Part shown: one piece after another, positions 1-7,784 of the stretch | Layout: the number at the start of each line of letters is the position of its first letter | Numbering within the stretch: position 1 is the first letter of the stretch | Origin: DASTRU01 sp035761045 | GTDB taxonomy: Bacteria > Pseudomonadota > Gammaproteobacteria > Burkholderiales > Burkholderiaceae_E | Direction of reading: 5' to 3' | DNA length: 10,502 nucleotides | Assembly: GCA_035761045.1 (NCBI GenBank) | Contig: DASTRU010000296.1 | Location: 1 to 10,502 of the forward strand | The notes under the pieces: generated by a model | Seen by the model: the letters and a program-made list of their open reading frames with translations, nothing else | Told to the model about the DNA's origin: nothing | Databases searched by the model: none | Made by a program: the position numbers and the translations under genes

Positions 1-3000
1 AAGGATGTGGCTGTTAGCTTTAATGCAACGATCGGGAGCATGCGTAAATGGCTCGCGAATTACTCCAAAGACACGGAACAATCAAACGTCAAACAAAAAT
101 CCCGCACACCAACTTCGCCGTTCATAGAGGAAGTAAGTACGCTTGTAAGCGAGCCGTTGGATGCGATATCAGAGGATGATCAAGGTCAAGGCACGTCCTA
201 TTTGAGTGCGATAAAACCGCCGAAACGCGAATCCGCTCCAAAATTGAAATCACCCGAGTTGCAAGCCGCGTGGGAGGTTTTGAACGACACGAAACGGTTG
301 CCCGAAGCCGCGACAAAATTGCTACCACAGCTATGGCTGCAATGCGTTCTTCTTGGAAATCCTCTTTCGGAGAGCGCCCAAGACCGTATTAAATTGCTGC
401 TAATTAAACGAATTGGGAATTTGGCTTTGCGCTTAAACCCAATGCGAGACGCACCGGCAACCGTCACTAGAGCGAATGACACTTCATCTTCTAAAGCACT
501 GAATAAACAATGGGCATTACAAACTGCTCACGCGGTTCTTAATGAGAAGATGGAACTAAAAGAAAACGACAGTTTTATTTTTTCGAAAGAGATTAGGAAC
601 TCCTATGAACGCCACTTAAATTACATCGTCAAGGAGATTCGTGTGGACGGATCGCCTGTTACTCTGTCCGAAGACGACTATGCGAGGTACGAAGGCCTAC
701 TCGATGAACGCGTATGGCTAGACCTGTGTGTGATGCGCGGTTTTCCTCGAGAAGAGATAGACGCAAAGGTTGGAGATTTTCACCAGCCGCTTCAAAAAAT
801 TCTTAAGGCAGCCACGCGACCGCGAGTAAGCGATACGGGACAAGCCGATCGTCGTCAGGCTCTACAAATTGTCTCTGAAACCGATAGAGCATCAACTGTT
901 TCCGATTTAGCGGTCCGGAACCCGCGACGCCAATTATCCGGAACGGCAGCCACTGGACAGCAAGTCACCGAAGCGGTTGAGACGATCAAGAGATTACAAA
1001 GCACCTTTGGAAAATCTTTCGCAACGTACGGGTGGATGCAGGGCGATCAATATCAACGATTGATTGACTCTCTGCAAACCTTATCGAAACCTCCAGCTCA
1101 AGACTCGGATCAGTTCTCGTTCAACGGCATTAAATTTTCCGTTGCAGAAATCAAGGCTTTGCTTAAACCCCTTATCGATAACACGGCCGATATCAGGGAA
1201 CGTCATGCAACTGCTAAGCAACGGCAAATCGGGGAACCGCCCACGACGGAGCAATTAAGGCTTAACGCTGAGTTTGGTCAAAAAGCTTTGGCCGAGTTGG
1301 TAGGACCGGTCGACGACAATATTCATTTGACGCTTGCGTCCATTAAGCAATCAATCAGCGAGCTGCTCGAACGCTCGGAGAACTCAGGACTATCGGGCTC
1401 ACCTTCTGCGGACAAAACGTTTCAATCCACGCTGAAAGATGCGTGGGAGATTCTAAGCACGCCTGACCTTTCCAAAAACACGAAGATTGCGCAAACGTTG
1501 CCGATGGTCTGGTCTTATGCCTCACGCCAACAAGATTCTGCGGTTGCATCGAGACTTAAATTGACGCTTATAAGAGAGCTTGCGTTTATGGCGCGCGATG
1601 CTCGTGGCATCAACACGACCGCAAACTCCACGCCGGGTCGTTCTTTGAACGAACAGGACTGGGAGGTGCGTTTGATTAATGCATTGGTGAATCAAGCCGA
1701 CGTCGTTCCTCGTCTTGATCCGTATCGACTGCAAAAACCTTTTATCGACAATATTTCGGAAAAAGTTCGTCAAATTCATGACTCCATTCGTACTCAATTG
1801 CAAACCGCTATTCGCTTGCAAAGAAGTCGAAATTCCACGATTGAACCCAAAGAGCTAGAAAAGATAAACGCAAGCTACCAAAGCTTGTTCCGACAAGAGG
1901 TTCTATTGAAGGTAGGTATATGTGGCGGCGCAAGCGCGGCTCAATTACAGCTTCACATCGACCATGTGTTAGCGAATTTTGATCAGGAACCCACGGCGTA
2001 TACGCCGCCAAACGCTCAGGCCGCCGACCCTGATTATTCGTTGAAACCGAAGGCCCCTATCACTCTTGAACAAGTGGTATACGCGTTTAACGTCCAAGGC
2101 GCCGGCGCGCTAACAGGATTAAAAGAAGATCAACGCATTGAGTTGGCAAGGATGGCGGTGAACATCGCCGATGGCAAAGACCCACAACGCACTAGCATGG
2201 AAGACCGCATGGTGGCGGCCGAGATGGCCGTACATCTTTTAAAACCAGCGGACGAAGCCCAGAAGAGAATGCCCGCTGATACCGCCTTGGTGCCGCACGG
2301 CACTCGTCTGCGGTTTGCCAAGGAGATTCTCAATTACCACCTCGGCAAACGAATGGGCGACGAGGTTTTAAACGGCGGGGACTATACGAAGTTGATCAAT
2401 GGCTTGGTGCTTCTTGCTCAAGTCGGTCCGGGTGAATATCGCAAGGATTTACTTGCGCTTATCAATCAGGTTTCTGCAAACACGCAGGAAATTCGCGATC
2501 GCATGGCGGCGAATGGCGCGGAATATTTGGGCGATGGTTTTTACTGGACACCACAGCCTAAGAAGACCAACTCCGATGGCCGCCAGATGAACGCGGACTT
2601 CATCGTTGAGAACATGGAGAAGGTATCTCCCCGGTCGCTTAACAGCCTACGATCGACGACCTCGCAAATTAAGGGGTGGATCGATAAGGAGATCGTGAAA
2701 CTTGATAAACAAGGTGACTGGGATCTTCGAGTGCAGTTGGGCAGCCGCCGCCTTACCCTACTGGGGGCAAGGACTAGCTTGGACACCAACAATGCACTTA
2801 AGAACAGCGAGGTACGTCGTTATTTGGATGCGGCATGGCGGTATTGCGATGCTCAAAAAGACAAAGAGCTTCGCTCGACGTTGAAGTTTTCGTTAATAAA
2901 TGCGTTAGCGACGTTAAGGCAAGAAAAGCAACTCATCTCATGGTTGGTGCGCTTGCCCGAAACGGTCATGGGAAATTTACCGAACGGAAAACAAGTCGAT

Positions 3001-4449
3001 CCGTACACGCCCGCTAAACCGTTTATTAAGAACATCGATGCCAAGGTTCGCGAGATTAGTAAGGCGTTGCTGAAGGAGCATGACGCGTTGCTCGTGGCGC
3101 AGGAACCGTCAAAGCCGAACCAAATCGCGCAGTACTTCGCCAACGAACTTTGGATGCAACTTACCGTGCTGGGCGGCGTGCCTAAGTCGACGTTGAAACC
3201 GTACATCGACCAGTTCGCGAAGGAAGTGGGTGCGAGTGAGGACGTCGAGTTCGAGCCGCAAGCCAACGCGGATTTCGCGCTTCGAGTTTTGGGGCCGATA
3301 AGCCGGAGAGTATTTCAAGAGGAGATAACGGTCCCGCCTCCGCGAGTAACGGTGCGTCAGCCAGCGGACGGGCAGGCGAATCAACAGGGTGACCAAACGG
3401 TAGATCGACCGGTGGATCAACAGGGTGACCAGAACGTAGATCAACCGGTGGATCAACAAGGCGACCAGAACGTAGATCAACCGGTGGATCAACAAGGTGA
3501 CCAGAACGTAGATCAACCGGTGGATCAACAAGGTGACCAGAACGTAGATCAACCGGTGGATCAACAAGGCGACCAGAACGTAGATCAACCGGTGAATCAA
3601 CAAGGTGACCAGAACGTAGATCAACCGGTGGATCAACAAGGTGACCAAAACGTAGATCGACCCGTAGATCAACAGGCCGACCAGAACGTAGACCTCGTGG
3701 CAAATCAGCAAGCCGACTTGGAAGCGAACCAGCAGAGAGCAGCCCTACCCCAGCCCGAGATTCAACTAGCGCCACTTTCCGATGATCAAATTCGCACGCA
3801 ACAAGTCGACCGACTAAGAGAAGCAATTAACAACGTTGAGCCCGACAACTTGGACGCGCTTAAGAACGCCGCGAGGAGGGAGCTCGTGAACGAATTAGTT
3901 TTCGATGGCGGTACGCCGCTGCATTACGCGGTGAATCGAAGAAAAACCGAAGCCGTGGGCGCGTTGTTGGAGATACCGGGCGTTTTGGCGAACAAGCAGT
4001 CAACGGAGGGCGAAACCGTCTTGAACGCCGCGGTGAGAACACGCAACGCGGAACTCGTACGGCAACTGTTGAATGCCGCCGCCATCTCGCCGAACGCGAT
4101 GGACGCGGATGGCAGAACCGCGCTACATGTGGCGGCAAGCTTGGGAGACGCGGAAATCGTTCGGATGTTGGTTAACGACAAGCGCGTTAAATTGAATTTT
4201 CAAACGCCCATTGAGAAGAAAACGGCGTTGCACATCGCCATATCGCACGGACATCGGGAAGTGGTGAGGCTGCTGGCCAACGCGCGGAATACGAAGGCCA
4301 ACATTAAGGACAACCAGGGATTTACGGCGATCGATCTTGCCGCGCGAAGCAATGATCCGAAGATGATGGGCGCGTTCTCGCCCACGCAGCTTTTGGGGGC
4401 ATTTCCAAAAGTGGTTCGATCCTTATTTCGTACTAGGGCAAGCGCATAA
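1..4449 (+). CDS. Giant modular ankyrin-repeat protein, putative secreted effector (5' end uncertain)
   Basis: The frame is open from the window edge. The first in-frame start is GTG at 7, but the AAGGA before it is too close to act as its Shine-Dalgarno, so the gene may begin outside the window. An in-frame ATG lies at 40. The stop is TAA at 4447. Residue numbers count from GTG 7. The N-terminus is polar and Ser/Thr-rich, with no signal peptide or membrane segment. Three related helical modules (A) lie at about 83-268, 472-657 and 928-1074. They share an 'LKxxLI' helix, a 'DPY...KPFIxNIxxKVRxI' block (clear in copies 2 and 3) and a closing 'LxxxGG...YID' block. Two modules of a second kind (B) lie between them at about 316-455 and 765-895. 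Residues 1126-1245 are a Gln/Asp-rich linker of 12-residue repeats. Ankyrin repeats occupy about 1298-1445, with TPLHYA, TALHVA and TALHIA signatures. Ankyrins normally bind proteins. Modules A and B are not recognised. A host-directed effector role is inferred from the architecture, and an intracellular scaffold is the alternative. Confidence 0.85.
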   Translation, partial: KDVAVSFNATIGSMRKWLANYSKDTEQSNVKQKSRTPTSPFIEEVSTLVSEPLDAISEDDQGQGTSYLSAIKPPKRESAPKLKSPELQAAWEVLNDTKRLPEAATKLLPQLWLQCVLLGNPLSESAQDRIKLLLIKRIGNLALRLNPMRDAPATVTRANDTSSSKALNKQWALQTAHAVLNEKMELKENDSFIFSKEIRNSYERHLNYIVKEIRVDGSPVTLSEDDYARYEGLLDERVWLDLCVMRGFPREEIDAKVGDFHQPLQKILKAATRPRVSDTGQADRRQALQIVSETDRASTVSDLAVRNPRRQLSGTAATGQQVTEAVETIKRLQSTFGKSFATYGWMQGDQYQRLIDSLQTLSKPPAQDSDQFSFNGIKFSVAEIKALLKPLIDNTADIRERHATAKQRQIGEPPTTEQLRLNAEFGQKALAELVGPVDDNIHLTLASIKQSISELLERSENSGLSGSPSADKTFQSTLKDAWEILSTPDLSKNTKIAQTLPMVWSYASRQQDSAVASRLKLTLIRELAFMARDARGINTTANSTPGRSLNEQDWEVRLINALVNQADVVPRLDPYRLQKPFIDNISEKVRQIHDSIRTQLQTAIRLQRSRNSTIEPKELEKINASYQSLFRQEVLLKVGICGGASAAQLQLHIDHVLANFDQEPTAYTPPNAQAADPDYSLKPKAPITLEQVVYAFNVQGAGALTGLKEDQRIELARMAVNIADGKDPQRTSMEDRMVAAEMAVHLLKPADEAQKRMPADTALVPHGTRLRFAKEILNYHLGKRMGDEVLNGGDYTKLINGLVLLAQVGPGEYRKDLLALINQVSANTQEIRDRMAANGAEYLGDGFYWTPQPKKTNSDGRQMNADFIVENMEKVSPRSLNSLRSTTSQIKGWIDKEIVKLDKQGDWDLRVQLGSRRLTLLGARTSLDTNNALKNSEVRRYLDAAWRYCDAQKDKELRSTLKFSLINALATLRQEKQLISWLVRLPETVMGNLPNGKQVDPYTPAKPFIKNIDAKVREISKALLKEHDALLVAQEPSKPNQIAQYFANELWMQLTVLGGVPKSTLKPYIDQFAKEVGASEDVEFEPQANADFALRVLGPISRRVFQEEITVPPPRVTVRQPADGQANQQGDQTVDRPVDQQGDQNVDQPVDQQGDQNVDQPVDQQGDQNVDQPVDQQGDQNVDQPVDQQGDQNVDQPVNQQGDQNVDQPVDQQGDQNVDRPVDQQADQNVDLVANQQADLEANQQRAALPQPEIQLAPLSDDQIRTQQVDRLREAINNVEPDNLDALKNAARRELVNELVFDGGTPLHYAVNRRKTEAVGALLEIPGVLANKQSTEGETVLNAAVRTRNAELVRQLLNAAAISPNAMDADGRTALHVAASLGDAEIVRMLVNDKRVKLNFQTPIEKKTALHIAISHGHREVVRLLANARNTKANIKDNQGFTAIDLAARSNDPKMMGAFSPTQLLGAFPKVVRSLFRTRASA
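3382..3705 (+). repeat. 36-bp tandem repeat (12-residue units) in the ankyrin protein
   Basis: There are eight well-conserved 36-bp units in 3382-3669, each encoding QQGDQNVDQPVD or a close variant. A degenerate ninth unit follows (3670-3705), then a partial tenth (QQADLEAN) that fades into the linker. Units 2-7 are almost identical in DNA, differing mainly at silent positions such as GGT/GGC and CAG/CAA. The outer units diverge more (TVDRPVD first, DRPVD eighth, ADQNVDLVAN ninth). The unit length is a multiple of three, so copy-number change keeps the frame. The block joins the helical modules to the ankyrin repeats and is probably a flexible spacer. Reverse-strand open frames over this block are by-products of the repeat. 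Confidence 0.95.
3898..4341 (+). other. Ankyrin-repeat domain of the large + strand protein
   Basis: At residues about 1298-1445 there are four recognisable repeats and a shorter fifth. The first carries TPLHYAV and ALLEIPGV. The second is weaker (TVLNAAV, VRQLLNA). The third has TALHVAASLGDAEIVRMLV and the fourth TALHIAISHGHREVVRLLA. The fifth has only its first helix (TAIDLAA). Spacing is 33-35 residues, typical for ankyrins. A predicted helical segment (about 1259-1296) precedes the array, and a roughly 35-residue tail ending in basic residues (RSLFRTRASA) follows it. The domain most likely mediates protein-protein contact. Its partner cannot be read from the sequence. Confidence 0.9.
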
Positions 4450-4456
4450 CGCGGCG

Positions 4457-4490
4457 CGTCGAAGAGAGGCTGGCCTTGCTCTCTTCGGCG
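4457..4490. terminator. Hairpin between convergent genes, possible bidirectional terminator
   Basis: The 8-bp arms GAAGAGAG (4461-4468) and CTCTCTTC (4479-4486) are perfect complements. Pairing extends outward to 4457/4490 with one G-T wobble, giving about 12 bp around a 10-base loop. It starts 7 bases after the ankyrin gene stop and lies 27 bases beyond the terC stop, so it sits where a shared terminator would be. Neither strand has a U-run after the stem. On the + strand AAAA follows instead. It may therefore act only as a 3'-end stabiliser or a weak terminator. Confidence 0.45.
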
Positions 4491-4517
4491 AAAACCGCGC
4501 CACTCGCGCAAGCGCGA

Positions 4518-5255
<738 letters not shown>

Positions 5256-5263
5256 GAAGAAGG

Positions 5264-5307
5264 TCTCCGTGAAGTGGATGTTGGGATTGAATGTGGCGTG
5301 GATTCTA
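5264..5307 (-). promoter_or_regulatory. Possible terC promoter -10 and ribosome binding site
   Basis: Upstream of terC on the - strand, TAGAAT (5302-5307) resembles a -10 hexamer 46 bases before the ATG. GGAGA (5264-5268) is a good Shine-Dalgarno. No convincing TTGACA-like -35 lies 16-18 bases further up, so the promoter assignment is weak. Because the toxin-operon terminator lies just upstream, terC needs a promoter somewhere in 5256-5370. No yybP-ykoY-type manganese riboswitch is evident, and the leader looks too short for one. Confidence 0.3.
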
Positions 5308-5370
5308 GGGGGGATCGGTGGGTGGCGATGGATGAGGCTTTATCGCGTCGCCTACCAACCCCACGACCTC

Positions 5371-5392
5371 AAAGCCCGCTTCGGCGGGCTTT
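5371..5392 (-). terminator. Rho-independent terminator of the toxin/immunity operon
   Basis: AAAGCCCGC (5371-5379) and GCGGGCTTT (5384-5392) form a perfect 9-bp, GC-rich stem with a 4-base loop (TTCG on +, CGAA on -). It begins 7 bases after the stop codon of the immunity-like gene. Read on the - strand the stem ends in TTT, giving a short U-tract preceded by A's. This is the standard form for a high-GC proteobacterial terminator. It separates the toxin operon from terC on the same strand. Confidence 0.85.
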
Positions 5393-5399
5393 CACACGC

Positions 5400-7316
5400 T
5401 TAGGTTTCCGGATTGGTCGACGATCGCTGCGTGGTGCGCGCCAAGGCGGCGAGCGCGCGATACGGCTTGGGGAACCAGGCCCAATGGTCGTCGCACCAGA
5501 CAAGGCCGTCGTAGGCTTGCGCGGCAGATTGGCCGAATTTGGCGTACTTCCAGCAGGCCCAAACGCGATGCGGTTGGAGGCAATGCGCGATGGCGCGATA
5601 GCCGCCCGGAAACGGGCGCGAGAGCGCGTTGTCGCGCGTGAGCATGCCGGCCGGGGCGAGGTAGATGTGGCCGGCGCAGGTGCTGTTTTCCGGCGCGTCG
5701 AGCACTAGTTGCTGGCTGTTCCACCAAGCGTTGTAGGTCTCGCGCGCGAGGGCGACGGCTTCGGGTTCGAAAACCTTGGCGTAGTCCTCGTCGCTTGGGC
5801 GCAGCGCGTTCAGTCGCGCGGCGTAGTCGGGTTCTTGGCTGCTTTGCGCGAGCGCGTCCAAGGGTTCGACCAAGGTGGCGCCGATCGCTTCGACCCACAC
5901 GAGCGCGGCGGCGCGCGCGGCCTCGTCGGCGTTGCCCTGATTGGTGGGCGTGGCGGTGGCTTGCGCGGGCGCGTGCGCGATCGCGCCGGCTTCGACGCGC
6001 GGCGCTTCGCCGGCGGGCTCGGGCATGGGTTGGGCGAGCAAGGCGGCGTATTCGGCGCGACGCGCGCGCAGCCGCTCGCGTTCGTTGGCGAGCAAGCCGG
6101 CGGCGGCGTCGCGCGCGAAGGCGGCGTCCAAGGCGTCGAGCGCTTCTTGCGCATGCATGCGCGCGTTGGCGTCGGTGAAGCGGCCGGCCAAATTCAGCCG
6201 CGCTTGTCGCGCATGGCGATCGGACACGCGCATGAGCGTGCGCGTGTCGAGCAAGGCGGGGCCGTGTTCGTCGAGAACGAAGCGCGCCGTGAGGGTCGGA
6301 CCCTCGGCGCTCCAGCGGCCGGCGTGCACGGCGATGACATCGTCGCCGCGCGATTCAAGTTCGTGGGTGCGCCCGGCGCGTTCCACGCCAATCGCGTCGA
6401 GCCACCAGCGAATTTCATCGGCCGACCGCGCGCTGCGTTCGGACAGCGTGACGACGTTAAGCCCCACCGGCGGGCGTACCGCGCTGGGCGCGACGAGGTC
6501 ATCGGGCAGATAAGGGCTTTGGGTTTGCACGACGAGGCCGTGATCGGTCGCCCAGGCGCATACGGCCGCCAAGGCGAGCGGAAACCGCCCGGCGACCAAG
6601 GTTTCCATGTCGGGCTGCGACCAGTACTCGTGAAAGGCCGCGACCGCGCGTTCGATGCGCGGCGTCCAATCCCCCACCGCGCCAGTGGCGAGCGCTTCGA
6701 TGGCGTCGAGCACTGGACGGTCGGTGGCGTCGAGTCCCGCTGGGTCGAGCGCGGACGGCGCGAACAACGCGGCGCGCGCGGCGCAGGCGAAGGCGGCGGC
6801 TTCGGGTTCGCCACGCAGCAAGGCGCACCAGGCGCGCAGCATCGGCTCCCACATCGGATGATCCTCGGCGGCGGGGTCGGAGCGCGGCGTGACGGCGGCG
6901 TCCAAGTCGGCCAGCACTTCCAGCGCGCCGTGATCGCGCGCGAGGCAGGCGGCGGCGAGTGCGTCGAGCCGTTCGGACATCGACAGCGGCGCGGCGCCGG
7001 CGGGTATGCCCATGTCGGCCTGATACGTCCGTAGCCGCACGATATGCACGACCGCCGGCACGACCCGCGCGCCCACGTCGATCGCGCAGCCCCAGGCGCT
7101 GGCTTCGCGCGCCGCGTCCATCGCGGTGGCGGCGTCGCCGAGCGCGACGGCGAACCGCAACCGGTCAAGCGCGAGGCCGAGCATGGAGCGCGCATGCTCG
7201 GCGCGCGGTGGGAGTTCGAGCACGCGCGCGCGGCGCTCGTCGGTATGGCGAAGACGATGCGTCTCGGCGGCGATCCGCTCGGACGACAGGGCACGAAATT
7301 CGAGAACGTTCTGCAT
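5400..7316 (-). CDS. Imm49-like immunity protein with extra C-terminal domain
   Basis: A 638-residue protein, starting ATG at 7316 and ending TAA at 5400. A modest GAGG lies 8 bases before the start. It has no signal peptide or membrane helices, so it is cytoplasmic. Residues about 35-275 are an all-helical domain resembling Imm49 immunity proteins: Ala-rich paired helices, 'LDALAAACLARDHGALEVL' near 117-135, 'AAFHEYWSQPD' near 226-236, and a closing 'LALAAVCAWATDHGLVV' then 'SPYLPDDLV'. Residues 285-425 form a second region with beta character and then helices. An Ala/Pro linker (about 428-462) leads to a Trp/Tyr/Cys-rich domain (about 465-625) ending in 'YDGLVWCDDHWAWFPKPYR'. I do not recognise the last two regions. 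The gene lies 48 bases downstream of a nuclease-toxin gene on the same strand and is followed by a strong terminator, the usual toxin-then-immunity order. I infer that it neutralises that toxin. The Imm49 match is from memory of family features and is moderately sure. Confidence 0.65.
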   Translation of the reverse strand: MQNVLEFRALSSERIAAETHRLRHTDERRARVLELPPRAEHARSMLGLALDRLRFAVALGDAATAMDAAREASAWGCAIDVGARVVPAVVHIVRLRTYQADMGIPAGAAPLSMSERLDALAAACLARDHGALEVLADLDAAVTPRSDPAAEDHPMWEPMLRAWCALLRGEPEAAAFACAARAALFAPSALDPAGLDATDRPVLDAIEALATGAVGDWTPRIERAVAAFHEYWSQPDMETLVAGRFPLALAAVCAWATDHGLVVQTQSPYLPDDLVAPSAVRPPVGLNVVTLSERSARSADEIRWWLDAIGVERAGRTHELESRGDDVIAVHAGRWSAEGPTLTARFVLDEHGPALLDTRTLMRVSDRHARQARLNLAGRFTDANARMHAQEALDALDAAFARDAAAGLLANERERLRARRAEYAALLAQPMPEPAGEAPRVEAGAIAHAPAQATATPTNQGNADEAARAAALVWVEAIGATLVEPLDALAQSSQEPDYAARLNALRPSDEDYAKVFEPEAVALARETYNAWWNSQQLVLDAPENSTCAGHIYLAPAGMLTRDNALSRPFPGGYRAIAHCLQPHRVWACWKYAKFGQSAAQAYDGLVWCDDHWAWFPKPYRALAALARTTQRSSTNPET

Positions 7317-7364
7317 GGAGGAGGCCTCGTACTCGACATGGTGGACGGCATATCGAGCATTGTT

Positions 7365-7784
7365 TTATTTACCGGACCGCTCGATTGGGTGCTGCGAGAC
7401 CGTAAACGGTCCGCGGCCGCCAGTATCGTCGAATGGCTGCCGTACGACTACGTAATCGATGTTCGGCGGCGAGCGATCGAGGGCTTCGATGATGCGGTCG
7501 CCCAGCCGGCGCATCTCGGCGTTGCCGCTTTCTTGCATGTCCAGCGCTAGGCTGCGCAGGTATTCGGGCGAGCCTTGTTCGGCCATGACGGCGCGGCCCT
7601 CGCGGGTGGCGCGCCGTTCGCCGAGTTCGGACGTGCCGCCCTTGCATTCGATGACGGTGATGCGGCCATTGTTCGGCGCTTCGTGAATCAGGTCGGGCAC
7701 GCCGGCGCCCCGCCCTTCGGTGAGCGTGCCCGTACTGCCAAAGCGTTCGCTCGCGAACTGGCGGCCGGCGGCCACGCCCAAGGC
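7365..7784 (-). other. PD-(D/E)XK nuclease-like toxin domain
   Basis: This covers residues about 905-1043 of the toxin. Candidate catalytic residues are Asp935 (codon 7692-7694), Glu950 (7647-7649) and Lys952 (7641-7643), spaced D-x14-E-x-K, with Glu917 as a possible fourth ligand. A hydrophobic strand (ITVIECK) carries the ExK, as expected for this fold. The domain sits at the extreme C-terminus, the usual place for the exchangeable warhead in polymorphic toxins. DNA or RNA as target cannot be decided. The exact fold is inferred from the motif pattern alone. Confidence 0.65.

Noticed and set aside
3382..3705. CRISPR-like array because of 36-bp periodic units
   Set aside because: The units are directly adjacent with no unique spacers, and the whole block is in frame in a coding region.
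3109..3826. Two long - strand open frames with strongly repetitive proteins
   Set aside because: They are mirror readings of the 36-bp repeat, which stays open in every frame that lacks a stop in one unit. The + strand frame continues into both flanking domains.
5339..5358. TTGGTA and GATAAA as a terC promoter
   Set aside because: The hexamers are only 8 bases apart on the - strand, too close for a sigma-70 promoter.
5709..7034. 441-codon open frame on the + strand opposite the immunity gene
   Set aside because: It is a by-product of high-GC codon use. The translation is Gly/Arg/Ala-rich without domain pattern, whereas the - strand frame has recognisable immunity-type features and is bounded by a terminator.
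6194..7360. 388-codon - strand open frame overlapping the start of the immunity gene
   Set aside because: It is Pro/Arg/Ser-rich with no domain pattern and lies in another frame of the immunity gene. The chosen frame has the Imm49-like pattern and a matching stop and terminator.
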